Below, in pieces: positions 27,144 to 35,525 of a stretch of 64,000 bases of DNA. Where the stretch lies: the NCBI RefSeq assembly GCF_947503415.1, contig NZ_CANNDS010000004.1, positions 329,791 through 393,790 on the forward strand, in the 5' to 3' direction. Each line of letters begins with the position of its first letter. Position 1 is the stretch's first letter. Source of the DNA: an uncultured Tateyamaria sp. Lineage in GTDB: Bacteria > Pseudomonadota > Alphaproteobacteria > Rhodobacterales > Rhodobacteraceae. Made by a program: the position numbers and the translations under genes. The notes below the pieces were generated by a model. That model was not told where the DNA came from, ran no database searches, and saw nothing but the letters and a program-made list of their open reading frames with translations.

Positions 27144-27782
27144 ATGGAAGCTCTCATAATCGCCTTGCCAGGCATCCTTATCGCATACGGCGTTTTCGTG
27201 ATGGGCATGTTCAGTCCTGGCCCCAATATTCTATCGATCATGGGTACTTCGATGGGCGTCGGACGAGATGCCGGTAAATCCTTGGCTTTGGGCATAGCAT
27301 CAGGTTCTTTGATCTGGGGTTTGCTCGCTTGGGGCGGTCTGACAACCGTTTTGGTCGCTTACGCCTCACTCATGACCATCATCAAAATTGCTGGCGCTGC
27401 TTACTTGCTCTGGCTGGCTTTCAAATCCTTCAGATCAGCAATGTCGCAGCGCGATCTCACAGCCAAGGCTCTTTCGCTGAATGGGGGTGCCAGCGCCTAC
27501 TATCGCCGGGGCCTACTCATCCAAATGACCAATCCAAAGGCCGCGCTGACTTGGACCGCGACGATTTCGCTTGGTTTATCTCCCGACTCTCCATGGTGGA
27601 TTGGCGGCATAATCGTGTTGGGCACAGGCTTCATTTCGTTCGGCGGCCACATGGCATACGCACTCGCCTTCTCAACTAAACCCATGGTGGCAGGTTTCAC
27701 GAGAGCCCGGCGGTGGATCGAGACAGGGTTAGGGATGTTTTTCTGCTTTGCGAGCTACAAGTTGGTGACAACTAGAGCTTAG
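27144..27782 (+). CDS. LysE/RhtB-family exporter
   Basis: 212 residues with five to six membrane helices and the family signature MFSPGPNILSIMGTSMGVGR near the N-terminus. LysE/RhtB proteins export amino acids or related metabolites in exchange for protons. Codon and base usage here are slightly more A/T-rich than the surroundings. It stands alone between a terminator and the converging fpr gene, so no substrate can be inferred. Confidence 0.87.
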   Translation: MEALIIALPGILIAYGVFVMGMFSPGPNILSIMGTSMGVGRDAGKSLALGIASGSLIWGLLAWGGLTTVLVAYASLMTIIKIAGAAYLLWLAFKSFRSAMSQRDLTAKALSLNGGASAYYRRGLLIQMTNPKAALTWTATISLGLSPDSPWWIGGIIVLGTGFISFGGHMAYALAFSTKPMVAGFTRARRWIETGLGMFFCFASYKLVTTRA

Positions 27783-27956
27783 GGTCAGCGACACGGAATA
27801 TGCTGGACTGAGTTTGCCGAACCAAACATTCGCTTAGCGGCAGCAAAAGTCAGCTAATCCCGCAAAGCGGACACAGCGATCACGCCTTCAGCCGGACAAA
27901 TAAGTCGTCACGGCGCAGCGCGCGCCTTCGTTCTTGCCCGGACTGACTTGAGTGGG

Positions 27957-28808
27957 CTAGTCCAGAAACGCTTTTTCCACCACGTAATGCGCGGGCTTGG
28001 AATTGGCACCTTCCTCCAGCCCGTATTCCTCGAACATCTCCTTGAGTTCGAGGTTGAAGGCCAGGTTGCCGCAGATCATCGCCCGATCACTCTCGGGGTT
28101 CAGCGGCTCGACCCCCAGATCGGCAAAGGCCTCGCCCGATTTCATCAAATCGGTGATGCGGCCCATCTTCGGGCTCTCTTCGCGGGTGGTGGTGGGGTAA
28201 TACTTGATCTTCTTCCAGAACCCTTCACCGATCACCTCGTTCAACAACTCGTCGCTCTTGAGGCTTTCGATCAGATCGCGGCCATAGGTCAACTCACCCA
28301 CTTCACGGCAGGTATGGGTGATGATGATCTCGTCATAATCCTCATAGGTCTGCGGCTCGCGCAGAAGGCTCGCGAACGGCGCAAAGCCGGTTCCCGTCGC
28401 AAAAAACCAGATGCGCTTGCCCGGCAGCAGCGCGTCATGGACCAGCGTGCCCACAGGCTTGGGACGCAGGATGATCTCGTCGCCGGGCTGGATGTGCTGC
28501 AATTTCGACGTGAGCGGACCGTCCTGCACCTTGATGGAGTAGAACTCCAGTTCCTCGTCCCAGCTTGGCGACGCGATGGAGTAGGCGCGCAGCAGCGGCT
28601 TCTGCTTGCCTGTCTCGGGATGCGGATCGCCCATCAGGCCGATCATCACAAACTCACCCGACCGGAAGCGCAAGGACGCAGGCCGCGTGCAGCGGAAGCG
28701 GAACAGGCGATCCGTATAATGCTCGATCTCGGTCACGGTTTGCGCATCGGGCAGGGTGGGGGTCGCTTTTACGGCGGTTGTCTCGTTCACGGGTGTTTGC
28801 TCGGTCAT
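27957..28808 (-). CDS. fpr: Ferredoxin/flavodoxin-NADP+ reductase
   Basis: 283 residues. FAD-binding motif RAYSIASPSW near residue 90, NADP-binding ATGTGFAPFASLL near 150 and the C-terminal YVVEKAFLD are all diagnostic of the bacterial Fpr subclass. It exchanges electrons between NADPH and ferredoxin or flavodoxin. It lies 111 bases downstream of the sulfate-assimilation operon on the same strand and may supply reduced ferredoxin to the sulfite reductase encoded there (inference). Confidence 0.93.
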   Translation of the reverse strand: MTEQTPVNETTAVKATPTLPDAQTVTEIEHYTDRLFRFRCTRPASLRFRSGEFVMIGLMGDPHPETGKQKPLLRAYSIASPSWDEELEFYSIKVQDGPLTSKLQHIQPGDEIILRPKPVGTLVHDALLPGKRIWFFATGTGFAPFASLLREPQTYEDYDEIIITHTCREVGELTYGRDLIESLKSDELLNEVIGEGFWKKIKYYPTTTREESPKMGRITDLMKSGEAFADLGVEPLNPESDRAMICGNLAFNLELKEMFEEYGLEEGANSKPAHYVVEKAFLD

Positions 28809-28919
28809 GAATATGTCAACGCAGGCTTACACCTGCGCCTCTCCATTTGGGAAGGATTTTGTGGTTTGGTAAGGGCGCGAAAGGTCGCGCGCCTTGATCT
28901 AGGTCAGTGGATGGCGCGC

Positions 28920-29330
28920 TCAGTGATTGGAGTTTCCACGCAGCCGCGCCTGATAATCATGGCTCTGCCAATCGCTGCGGAACTGCCACTGATCCTCGGG
29001 CTGACGGGCGGCCAGTGCCTGGCTGATCTCGACCTCATCAAAGCCGGACCGCCGCGCCATGGCATACTGATCCGAGATCACATGCCCCTTGGCCCGCAAT
29101 CGCCCCTGAAACCCACGCAGGCGCAGCATCCGCGCAATGGTGAACCCACGGCCATCGGCGAAGCTGGGGAAATCCACGCGGATGATGTCGGCGTTCAGCG
29201 GGATCTGGTCGGGGTCCGCGTCGCTCGGCACATCCAGTGCGGCTGCATCATTCGCCGCTTCCCCCAGAGGGGCATAACCCCGGTCCCAAGTGTCCGGGCC
29301 AAAGCCCTGATCGGTCACAACAATTGTCAT
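28920..29330 (-). CDS. DUF934 protein of the assimilatory sulfate reduction operon
   Basis: 136 residues with the DUF934 core IIRVDFPSFADGRGFTIARM and the C-terminal GFDEVEISQALAARQPEDQW. Members of this family nearly always sit beside cysH/cysI and are annotated as oxidoreductase-associated proteins; a mechanistic role is not established. It overlaps cysH by four bases. Confidence 0.9.
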   Translation of the reverse strand: MTIVVTDQGFGPDTWDRGYAPLGEAANDAAALDVPSDADPDQIPLNADIIRVDFPSFADGRGFTIARMLRLRGFQGRLRAKGHVISDQYAMARRSGFDEVEISQALAARQPEDQWQFRSDWQSHDYQARLRGNSNH

Positions 29331-30085
29331 GTGTCTTGTCCTGCTCTCACGAGTTTTCCATCAACGAAGTGGATCCCACATTCGTCCTTGTCCTGATCCC
29401 GCCAGCGCCCCGCGCGCGGGTCTTCTCCGTCCGCCACCTTGGACGTGCAGGGCGCGCATCCAATGCTGGGATACCCTTGGGCCACCAGCGGGTGCCGGGG
29501 CAGGCGGTTCTCTTCCATGTATTCGGTGATGTCCGCGCGCGACCAGCGCGCCAGCGGGTTCACCTTGATCTTGCCCGTGGCGTCCTCGACCTCGAAAAAC
29601 TCAAGGTCGGCGCGTGTTCCGGACTGATACCGTTTGCGCCCCGTGATCCAGCCGCTGTGACCTTCCAGCGCGCGGCGCAGCGGCGCGACTTTACGCAGCG
29701 CACAGCAGGCATCGACATTGCGCCGGTGCAGGCTCCGGCTGGGGTCTCGCGCCTCTGCATCGTCTGCGCGGATGATGCGGACATTGCTGAGGCGCAGCCG
29801 TTCCGCCAACTCCAGCTGGTAGACCAGCGTTTCGGCAAAGAGCATCTCCGTGTCGATGAATATCACCGGCACGTCCCGTTTCACCATTGCTGCGAGGTGC
29901 AGCAGCACCACCGATTCCGCGCCAAAGCTGGACACAAGTGCTGCGTCCGGCACAGCCTCAAAAGCGGCCCGTAGCACGTCCGTGGCACCGTGATGGGTCA
30001 GTTGCGCATTCAGCGCGCTGACCATCACGGAGGCCTCGGGGCGGGCGAGCCCTCCGGGGGGAGTTTTTCGGGCAAGATGAAGCAT
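29327..30085 (-). CDS. cysH: Adenylyl-sulfate (APS) reductase, assimilatory
   Basis: 252 residues from the ATG at 30085, which has GGAG nine bases upstream; a later ATG at 30022 is also possible. The paired cysteines CC (127-128) and CxxC (210-213, GCAPC) bind a [4Fe-4S] cluster and mark this as an APS reductase rather than a PAPS reductase. The catalytic tail ECGIHF is present. It reduces adenylyl sulfate to sulfite with thioredoxin. The start follows the sulfite reductase stop by six bases. Confidence 0.92.
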   Translation of the reverse strand: MLHLARKTPPGGLARPEASVMVSALNAQLTHHGATDVLRAAFEAVPDAALVSSFGAESVVLLHLAAMVKRDVPVIFIDTEMLFAETLVYQLELAERLRLSNVRIIRADDAEARDPSRSLHRRNVDACCALRKVAPLRRALEGHSGWITGRKRYQSGTRADLEFFEVEDATGKIKVNPLARWSRADITEYMEENRLPRHPLVAQGYPSIGCAPCTSKVADGEDPRAGRWRDQDKDECGIHFVDGKLVRAGQDT

Positions 30086-30091
30086 GGGATA

Positions 30092-31756
30092 TTACTCCGC
30101 TGCGACCTTAGTTTCGGGGTAAAGCGCTGCCTTGAAGGGGCCAAGGCCCGTGCGGCGGTAGGTGTCGATGAACGCCTCACCCTCGTCCGTGCGCAGATCC
30201 AGATAGGTGTCGACGATCCGCTCGATGGCCGGCACGACCTCGTCCGCCGAGAAGCCGGGGCCCACCCGGTCGCCCACGGCCGCCGTTTCAGTGTGATCGC
30301 CGCCCAGCGTGATCTGGTAGTTCTCCACACCCGCCCGGTCGAGGCCGAGGATGCCGATATGGCCCACATGGTGGTGTCCGCAGGCGTTGATGCAGCCCGA
30401 GATCTTGATCTTCAGCTGGCCGATATCGTGCTCGCGCTTGAGGTCGTTAAATGCCGTTGCAATCTCTTGCGCAATCGGGATCGACCGGGCGGTCGCCAGC
30501 GCGCAGTAGTCCATGCCAGGGCAAGCGATGATGTCGCTGATCAGGCCAATGTTGGCGGTCGCCAGCCCTTCAGCCTGCAGGGCCGAATAGATCGACGGCA
30601 GCGACGCCTTGTGCACATGCGGCAGGATCACGTTCTGCTCGTGGCTGATGCGGATCTCGTCATAGCCGTAGGTCTCGGCCAGGTTCGCAATCAGGCGCAT
30701 CTGCGCAGCCGACGCATCACCCGGCGTTGCCCCGTGTTTCTTCAGGCTGATGGTGACGATGGCGTGGTCCGCATCGCGGTGCTCGGTCACATTGGTGTCG
30801 GTCCAGGCGCGGAAGGCGGGGTAGGTCTCCAGCGCGCGGGTGTAGGGGGCCGTGTCCGCCTGCACGAACGCGGGTGGGGCAAAGTGGCCTTCGATCTCGC
30901 GCAGCATCTGTACATCCACACCCGAAAACGCCTCGCGCGTCTCGACAAAACGGTCCTCGACCAGGCGGCGGATTTCGTCGATGCCGTGCTCGTGCACCGT
31001 GATCTTGATCCGCGCCTTGTACTTGTTGTCGCGCCGCCCGATCTGGTTCCATACGCTGACAACGGCTTCAAGGTAGGGCAGCAGGTCCGCTTCGGGCAGG
31101 AAGTCGTTGATCACCTTGCCAATCATGGGTGTCCGACCAAGGCCGCCACCGACGATGATCTCATAGCCCTTGGCACCATCCCGCTCGACCATGCGGATGC
31201 CGATGTCATGCGCCTTCGTTACCGCACGGTCATTCGGGGACCCGGTAATCGCAATCTTGAACTTGCGCGGCATGAACTGGAATTCCGGGTGATCCGTGGA
31301 CCACTGGCGCAGCAATTCAGCCACCGGGCGCGGATCGGCAATCTCGTCCGCCGCAGCCCCCGCAAAATGGTCTGCCGTCACGTTGCGGATCGTGTTGCCG
31401 GAGGTCTGGATGGCGTGCATCCCCGCCTCGGCCAGCGCGTCCAGCATATCGGGCACGTCTTTCAACGCAGGCCAGTTGTACTGGATGTTCTGGCGCGTGG
31501 TGAAGTGGCCATAGCCCTTGTCCCACCGCTCTGCGATGTCGGCCAGCTTGCGCATCTTGGCACCAGACAGCGTGCCATAGGGGATCGCCACGCGCAGCAT
31601 ATAGGCGTGCAATTGCAGGTACAGGCCGTTCATCAGGCGCAACGGCTTGAACTCGTCCTCGGTCAACGCGCCGGAGATGCGGCGTTCTACCTGCTGACGG
31701 AACTGCGCGTTCCGCTCGGCCAGAAAGGCGGTGTCGAACTCGGAATAGCTGTACAT
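30092..31756 (-). CDS. cysI: Assimilatory nitrite/sulfite reductase, siroheme [4Fe-4S]
   Basis: 554 residues. The siroheme-[4Fe-4S] ligands are visible as Cys412/Cys418 (CPGMDYC) and Cys455/Cys459 (CINAC, followed by GHHHVGHIG). Two ferredoxin-like half domains are recognisable (RVAIPYGTLSGAKMRKLADI and FTTRQNIQYNW in the first). It reduces sulfite to sulfide, most likely with ferredoxin, in line with the nearby fpr. The ATG at 31756 overlaps the DUF2849 stop codon by one base. Confidence 0.94.
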   Translation of the reverse strand: MYSYSEFDTAFLAERNAQFRQQVERRISGALTEDEFKPLRLMNGLYLQLHAYMLRVAIPYGTLSGAKMRKLADIAERWDKGYGHFTTRQNIQYNWPALKDVPDMLDALAEAGMHAIQTSGNTIRNVTADHFAGAAADEIADPRPVAELLRQWSTDHPEFQFMPRKFKIAITGSPNDRAVTKAHDIGIRMVERDGAKGYEIIVGGGLGRTPMIGKVINDFLPEADLLPYLEAVVSVWNQIGRRDNKYKARIKITVHEHGIDEIRRLVEDRFVETREAFSGVDVQMLREIEGHFAPPAFVQADTAPYTRALETYPAFRAWTDTNVTEHRDADHAIVTISLKKHGATPGDASAAQMRLIANLAETYGYDEIRISHEQNVILPHVHKASLPSIYSALQAEGLATANIGLISDIIACPGMDYCALATARSIPIAQEIATAFNDLKREHDIGQLKIKISGCINACGHHHVGHIGILGLDRAGVENYQITLGGDHTETAAVGDRVGPGFSADEVVPAIERIVDTYLDLRTDEGEAFIDTYRRTGLGPFKAALYPETKVAAE

Positions 31757-32055
31757 CACACATGCTCCACTTGCTTGCCATGGGCGTAGTTGGAAGGCCC
31801 CGTCGCGCGGAAGTCCTCGCGGAAATGGGTGGGCGCGGGCACGCCATCGGTCACGGTCACATCGGCCAGATAGGCGCCCACAACTTCGTCTGTTTGTTGC
31901 GAGGCTTCGATCAGGCGCAGGTCGGCATCGGCCTCGTCGGTCAGCACTTCGGCCTCATCCAGCCGCCGTGTCCAGCCGGTTGCGGTTTGATAGATCACGT
32001 CGCCGGCCAGAAGGTGATTGGCGGTGACAACTTTGGGTGTGAACGCCTTGGGCAT
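31756..32055 (-). CDS. DUF2849 protein
   Basis: 99 residues, TPKVVTANHLLAGDVIYQTA at the start, a small conserved protein that in alphaproteobacteria lies between cysG and cysI. Function unknown; a role in siroheme enzyme assembly or regulation is plausible from conserved location. It shares one base with the flanking stop and start codons on each side. Confidence 0.88.
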   Translation of the reverse strand: MPKAFTPKVVTANHLLAGDVIYQTATGWTRRLDEAEVLTDEADADLRLIEASQQTDEVVGAYLADVTVTDGVPAPTHFREDFRATGPSNYAHGKQVEHV

Positions 32056-33470
32056 CAGTGCGCCTCCTGAATTTGGTCGTGCATGTGGGGCATTGGGATC
32101 TCGGGAAGGGCGGCCAGTGCGGCACGGGGTGCAAGGCCAATGAAGGTCAGGGCAGGGCCGCCAAGACCGGCCTCGGTCAAGGTCGGCTCCATCTCGGCCA
32201 CGGTGGTGGACAGAACCTGCTGATCCGCGCGGCTGGCGTTTTCGACAAAGGTCACGGGCGTCGCCGGATCAATGCCGTGCATCATCAGGCGGCCTTGGAT
32301 GAAACGGGCGGATTTCTTGCCCATGTAGATGGCAGCGACCTCGCCGGGCTGCGCCAGCGCCTTCCAGTCGTGATCGGCAAAGCCGCGCGTGTCGTGACCG
32401 GTCAGGAAGCGCACGGAAGAGTTCCGGCCTCGGCGCGTCAGCGATTGACCAATCGACGCCACAGCGGCAGAGGCCGCCGTGATGCCCGGCACGATGTGAT
32501 AGTCCAAGCCCGCCTCGGTCACAGCCTCGATTTCCTCATCCAGACGGCCAAAGACGGTGGCATCGCCGGATTTCAAACGCACCACTTGCGCGCCTTTCAA
32601 CCCATGTTCCACGATCAGGTCATTGATGGTCTCTTGCGGGGTCGAGGGGCCAAAGGCCTCCTTGCCCACATCAATCATGGTCGCCTCGCGGCGCGCCAGT
32701 TCCAGAATTTCCTTGGAAATCAGGCGGTCAAAGATCACCACATCCGCCTCATCCAACGCCTTGCGGGCTTTCAGGGTCAGCAGTTCCGGATCGCCAGGAC
32801 CCGCGCCGACAAAGGCCACATGACCCTTGCGCGTGTCCTTCATCAAGTGATCGGCCAGCAGGTCATCCAGGGCGGGCTGAATGGCGCCTTCGCCTGCAGC
32901 AAACGCCGTGGGACCGGCATTGAAATAGTAATCGCGCCAGAAATCGCGGCGCGCGCGGCCAAAGGGCAGGGCATCGGCGGCCTTGCGGAAGGCCTTGCCG
33001 ATGCGGGCCAGCGTGCCCAGCGACGTTGGCAGGCGTTCTTCCAGATCGGCCTTGATGGCGCGGGCCAGCACAGGTGCTGCCCCTTCGGTGCCGATAGCAA
33101 CGGTGACAGGATCGCGGTCCACGATGGCGGGGGTGATGAACTGGCTGTCGGCCAGATTGTCGACGATATTGACCAGCGCGCCGTCCGCATGGGCGATGGC
33201 GGCGGTGCGCTTATCCTCTGCCGCATCCTCGTCGGCGGCATAGAACAGGGCGGCGCACATCGCATCGCCCGGCTCCATCGCCCGTTCGATCAGGCGCAGC
33301 TTGCCACTCTCGGCCCATGCCTTGATCTGGTCATCAGCGGCTGACGCAAAGACAGAGATATGTGCCGTTGTCTTCATCAGCAGCCGCAGCTTCGCCAGCG
33401 CCGCATCGCCACCGCCCGACAGCACGATCCGCCGTCCTTCGGTGTTCAGGAAGATGGGGAAATGGTTCAT
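32055..33470 (-). CDS. cysG: Siroheme synthase (fused dehydrogenase/ferrochelatase and methyltransferase)
   Basis: 471 residues. Residues about 1-205 are the precorrin-2 dehydrogenase/ferrochelatase half (NTEGRRIVLSGGGDAALAK). Residues about 215-460 are uroporphyrinogen-III C-methyltransferase (VAFVGAGPGDPELLTLKARK and RLKSGDATVFGR). The protein makes the siroheme needed by CysI, the next enzyme in the operon. The ATG at 33470 faces the divergent Lrp-family gene 140 bases away. Confidence 0.94.
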   Translation of the reverse strand: MNHFPIFLNTEGRRIVLSGGGDAALAKLRLLMKTTAHISVFASAADDQIKAWAESGKLRLIERAMEPGDAMCAALFYAADEDAAEDKRTAAIAHADGALVNIVDNLADSQFITPAIVDRDPVTVAIGTEGAAPVLARAIKADLEERLPTSLGTLARIGKAFRKAADALPFGRARRDFWRDYYFNAGPTAFAAGEGAIQPALDDLLADHLMKDTRKGHVAFVGAGPGDPELLTLKARKALDEADVVIFDRLISKEILELARREATMIDVGKEAFGPSTPQETINDLIVEHGLKGAQVVRLKSGDATVFGRLDEEIEAVTEAGLDYHIVPGITAASAAVASIGQSLTRRGRNSSVRFLTGHDTRGFADHDWKALAQPGEVAAIYMGKKSARFIQGRLMMHGIDPATPVTFVENASRADQQVLSTTVAEMEPTLTEAGLGGPALTFIGLAPRAALAALPEIPMPHMHDQIQEAH

Positions 33471-33610
33471 CTGTGCCTCGATCCTCGAAAACTGACCCTT
33501 AATATAGGAAATTGTCCCGCTTTGACGCTAGACAGCGGCGCAGATAAGGATGATTGTTCTGCCTGTGTGCAGGTGCAGAACGCCTGTTTCCCGATTTGGA
33601 GGGCTTTGGA

Positions 33611-34078
33611 ATGTCTGTTCGCATCGACGACGTGGATCGCAAAATTCTGGCCGAGCTGCAGCGCGACGCCAGCCAGTCCCTGGACGATATCGCCAAGGCG
33701 GTGGGGTCCTCGAAGACGCCCGTATGGAACCGGATTCGCAAACTTCGCGATGCGGGCGTGGTCGGTCAGCAGACTGTTGTGCTCGATGCCGAAGCCCTGG
33801 GGTTCGAGGCCTGTTTCTTTGTCCTGATCCGCACGTCTGAGCACGAGGCCGACTGGCAGGCCCGCTTTCTGAAGGCGCTGCGGGACAGGCCCGAGGTGCA
33901 GGAGGCGCACAGGCTCGCAGGCGACATCGATTACATCCTGAAGGTCCGCGTGAAGAACGCCCGCGCCTATGATGCGTTTTATCAGGCGCTGATTTCGGAG
34001 GTGCGGGTGCACAACGTCACAGCGCTTTTGTCGATGGAAGAGATCAAGTCCACCACGATGCTGCCAATCGAGACGTGA
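33611..34078 (+). CDS. Lrp/AsnC-family regulator, likely regulator of the cys operon
   Basis: 155 residues: N-terminal winged helix (VDRKILAELQRDASQSLDDI with AVGSSKTPVWNRIRKL) and a C-terminal RAM ligand-binding domain (EVQEAHRLAGDIDYILKVRV). Divergent from cysG across a 140-base gap, a layout typical of control of the neighbouring operon by a cysteine-linked effector; the effector is inferred, not seen. Start at 33611 chosen because it fits the family N-terminus. Confidence 0.9.
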   Translation: MSVRIDDVDRKILAELQRDASQSLDDIAKAVGSSKTPVWNRIRKLRDAGVVGQQTVVLDAEALGFEACFFVLIRTSEHEADWQARFLKALRDRPEVQEAHRLAGDIDYILKVRVKNARAYDAFYQALISEVRVHNVTALLSMEEIKSTTMLPIET

Positions 34079-34178
34079 TCCAATTGCGCGCTACCGCGCA
34101 TGTTTTATTCTGAAATCGGAAAGGCGACGCATTGCTTCCGGCGATGTGTTGTCTGATGGGTTCGGGTTTTCTGCTGAG

Positions 34179-34214
34179 AGGTCGTTTAGGGCGCGGTGCG
34201 TCCTAAACAGACCT
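34179..34214 (+). terminator. Hairpin downstream of the Lrp gene
   Basis: A 12-bp stem with a one-base bulge (AGGTCGTTTAGG 34179-34190 with CCTAAACAGACCT 34202-34214). It has no T-run, so it may work as a rho-dependent or processing signal rather than a classical terminator. Confidence 0.4.
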
Positions 34215-34227
34215 GTTCGAGGGTGAT

Positions 34228-34302
34228 GTGAGTCGCGCCCGCATCAAGGACAAGCGGCGCAAGCGCCGTCGCTGCGCGATCCTTGACCCGGTCCCGACTC
34301 AC
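34228..34302. repeat. 75-base nested dyad between Lrp and P450 genes
   Basis: Three nested complementary arm pairs: GTGAGTCG (34228-34235) with CGACTCAC (34295-34302); TCAAGGA (34244-34250) with TCCTTGA (34280-34286); CGGCG (34255-34259) with CGCCG (34264-34268). The outer right arm covers the P450 stop codon. It could form one long interrupted hairpin ending both convergent transcripts. Confidence 0.55.
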
Positions 34303-35459
34303 GGGCTGACGATCAGCCGGTCGAGTTTGTGGAAGTGGTAGCTGTCGGCGTAGGTCGGCTTTTCCACGATCTTGAGGTCAGGCATCGCCTCGAACAGCAT
34401 CGGCAGTGCAATTTGCATCTCGAGCCTTGCCAGCGGCGCCCCAACGCAGAAATGCAGCCCTCCGCCAAACGCCACATGCGCATTCTTCTTGCGCGTCGGG
34501 TCAAACTGATCGGGCCGCTTGAACACCGCCGGATCCAGCCCGGCAGCCCCCAGCATCAGCGCAATCTCGTCGCCGGGGCCAAGGGCATGCCCACCGACCT
34601 CAATCGGCTCATACACATGCCGCGTAAACATATGCAGCGGCGGGTCAAACCGCATCACCTCTTCCACGCACCGCTCCGGATGTGCCAACGCCTCGGCAGA
34701 GCCATAGGCGACCAGCGCCTTCACCGCGTTGCCCAGCGAATGCACCGTCGCCTCGTGACCTGCATTCAATAGCAGCACGCACGTTCCGATCATCTCCTCC
34801 CGGCTCAGGGTCTCGCCCCCATCCTCCGCTGCAATCAGCTCGGTGATCAGGTCATCGCGCGGGTCACTGCGCCGCTCCTCGATATACCTCCGCAAAAACG
34901 CGGAAAACTCACCGGCGGCCGTGTTCGCCGCGTCCTCAATGGCGCGCGTGCGCCCTGCCTGATACATCGCCACCATCGCCCCGGACCAGCGCAACAGGTC
35001 CGGCCCCATCTGCTCCGGCACACCCAGCAGCCGCGCAATCACGCGCACCGGCACCAGCTGGCAATATGTCGGGATCAGGTCAAACGGCCCCTCCGGCAAC
35101 CCAGCCAACACCTCCGAACAAATGCTGCGAATATCCCCCTCCAGCCCAGCAATCCGGCGCGACGTGAACGCATGCAGCACCAACCGCCGCAACCGCGTAT
35201 GCTCGGGCGGCTCCAGCTCCAACAATGAATACCGCTCTACCGCATCAAACGCGGCGAGATGCGCGGGCGCCGCCCCACGCCGCGGCACGGCGCGGCCCAA
35301 GCGGCGATCGCGCAACAACGCATGCACGGTGGCATGATCAAACGCCGCATGCATCCCATAGTCCTGCCAATACAGCACCGGGCCCTCGGCCCGCGCGCGG
35401 TCATAAAACGCATAGGGATCCTGCACAAAGTCAGGCGCATGGGGGGACTGGATCAACAT
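34299..35459 (-). CDS. Cytochrome P450
   Basis: 386 residues. The heme loop FGGGLHFCVGAPLAR places the axial thiolate at Cys338. The I-helix AGHEAT and the K-helix EEVMR are present, as in soluble bacterial class I P450s that take electrons from ferredoxin. No ferredoxin or ferredoxin reductase is adjacent. The ATG at 35459 gives a normal N-terminus (MLIQSPHAPDFVQDPYAFYD); the much longer open frame upstream is antisense to the kinase gene and was not used. Substrate unknown. Confidence 0.93.
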   Translation of the reverse strand: MLIQSPHAPDFVQDPYAFYDRARAEGPVLYWQDYGMHAAFDHATVHALLRDRRLGRAVPRRGAAPAHLAAFDAVERYSLLELEPPEHTRLRRLVLHAFTSRRIAGLEGDIRSICSEVLAGLPEGPFDLIPTYCQLVPVRVIARLLGVPEQMGPDLLRWSGAMVAMYQAGRTRAIEDAANTAAGEFSAFLRRYIEERRSDPRDDLITELIAAEDGGETLSREEMIGTCVLLLNAGHEATVHSLGNAVKALVAYGSAEALAHPERCVEEVMRFDPPLHMFTRHVYEPIEVGGHALGPGDEIALMLGAAGLDPAVFKRPDQFDPTRKKNAHVAFGGGLHFCVGAPLARLEMQIALPMLFEAMPDLKIVEKPTYADSYHFHKLDRLIVSP

Positions 35460-35525
35460 GGCCCCACATCTCTCAATCCGCACCCGGCTTGGCAAGCCCG
35501 AACACATGAAGATAGGGTGCGCGCG

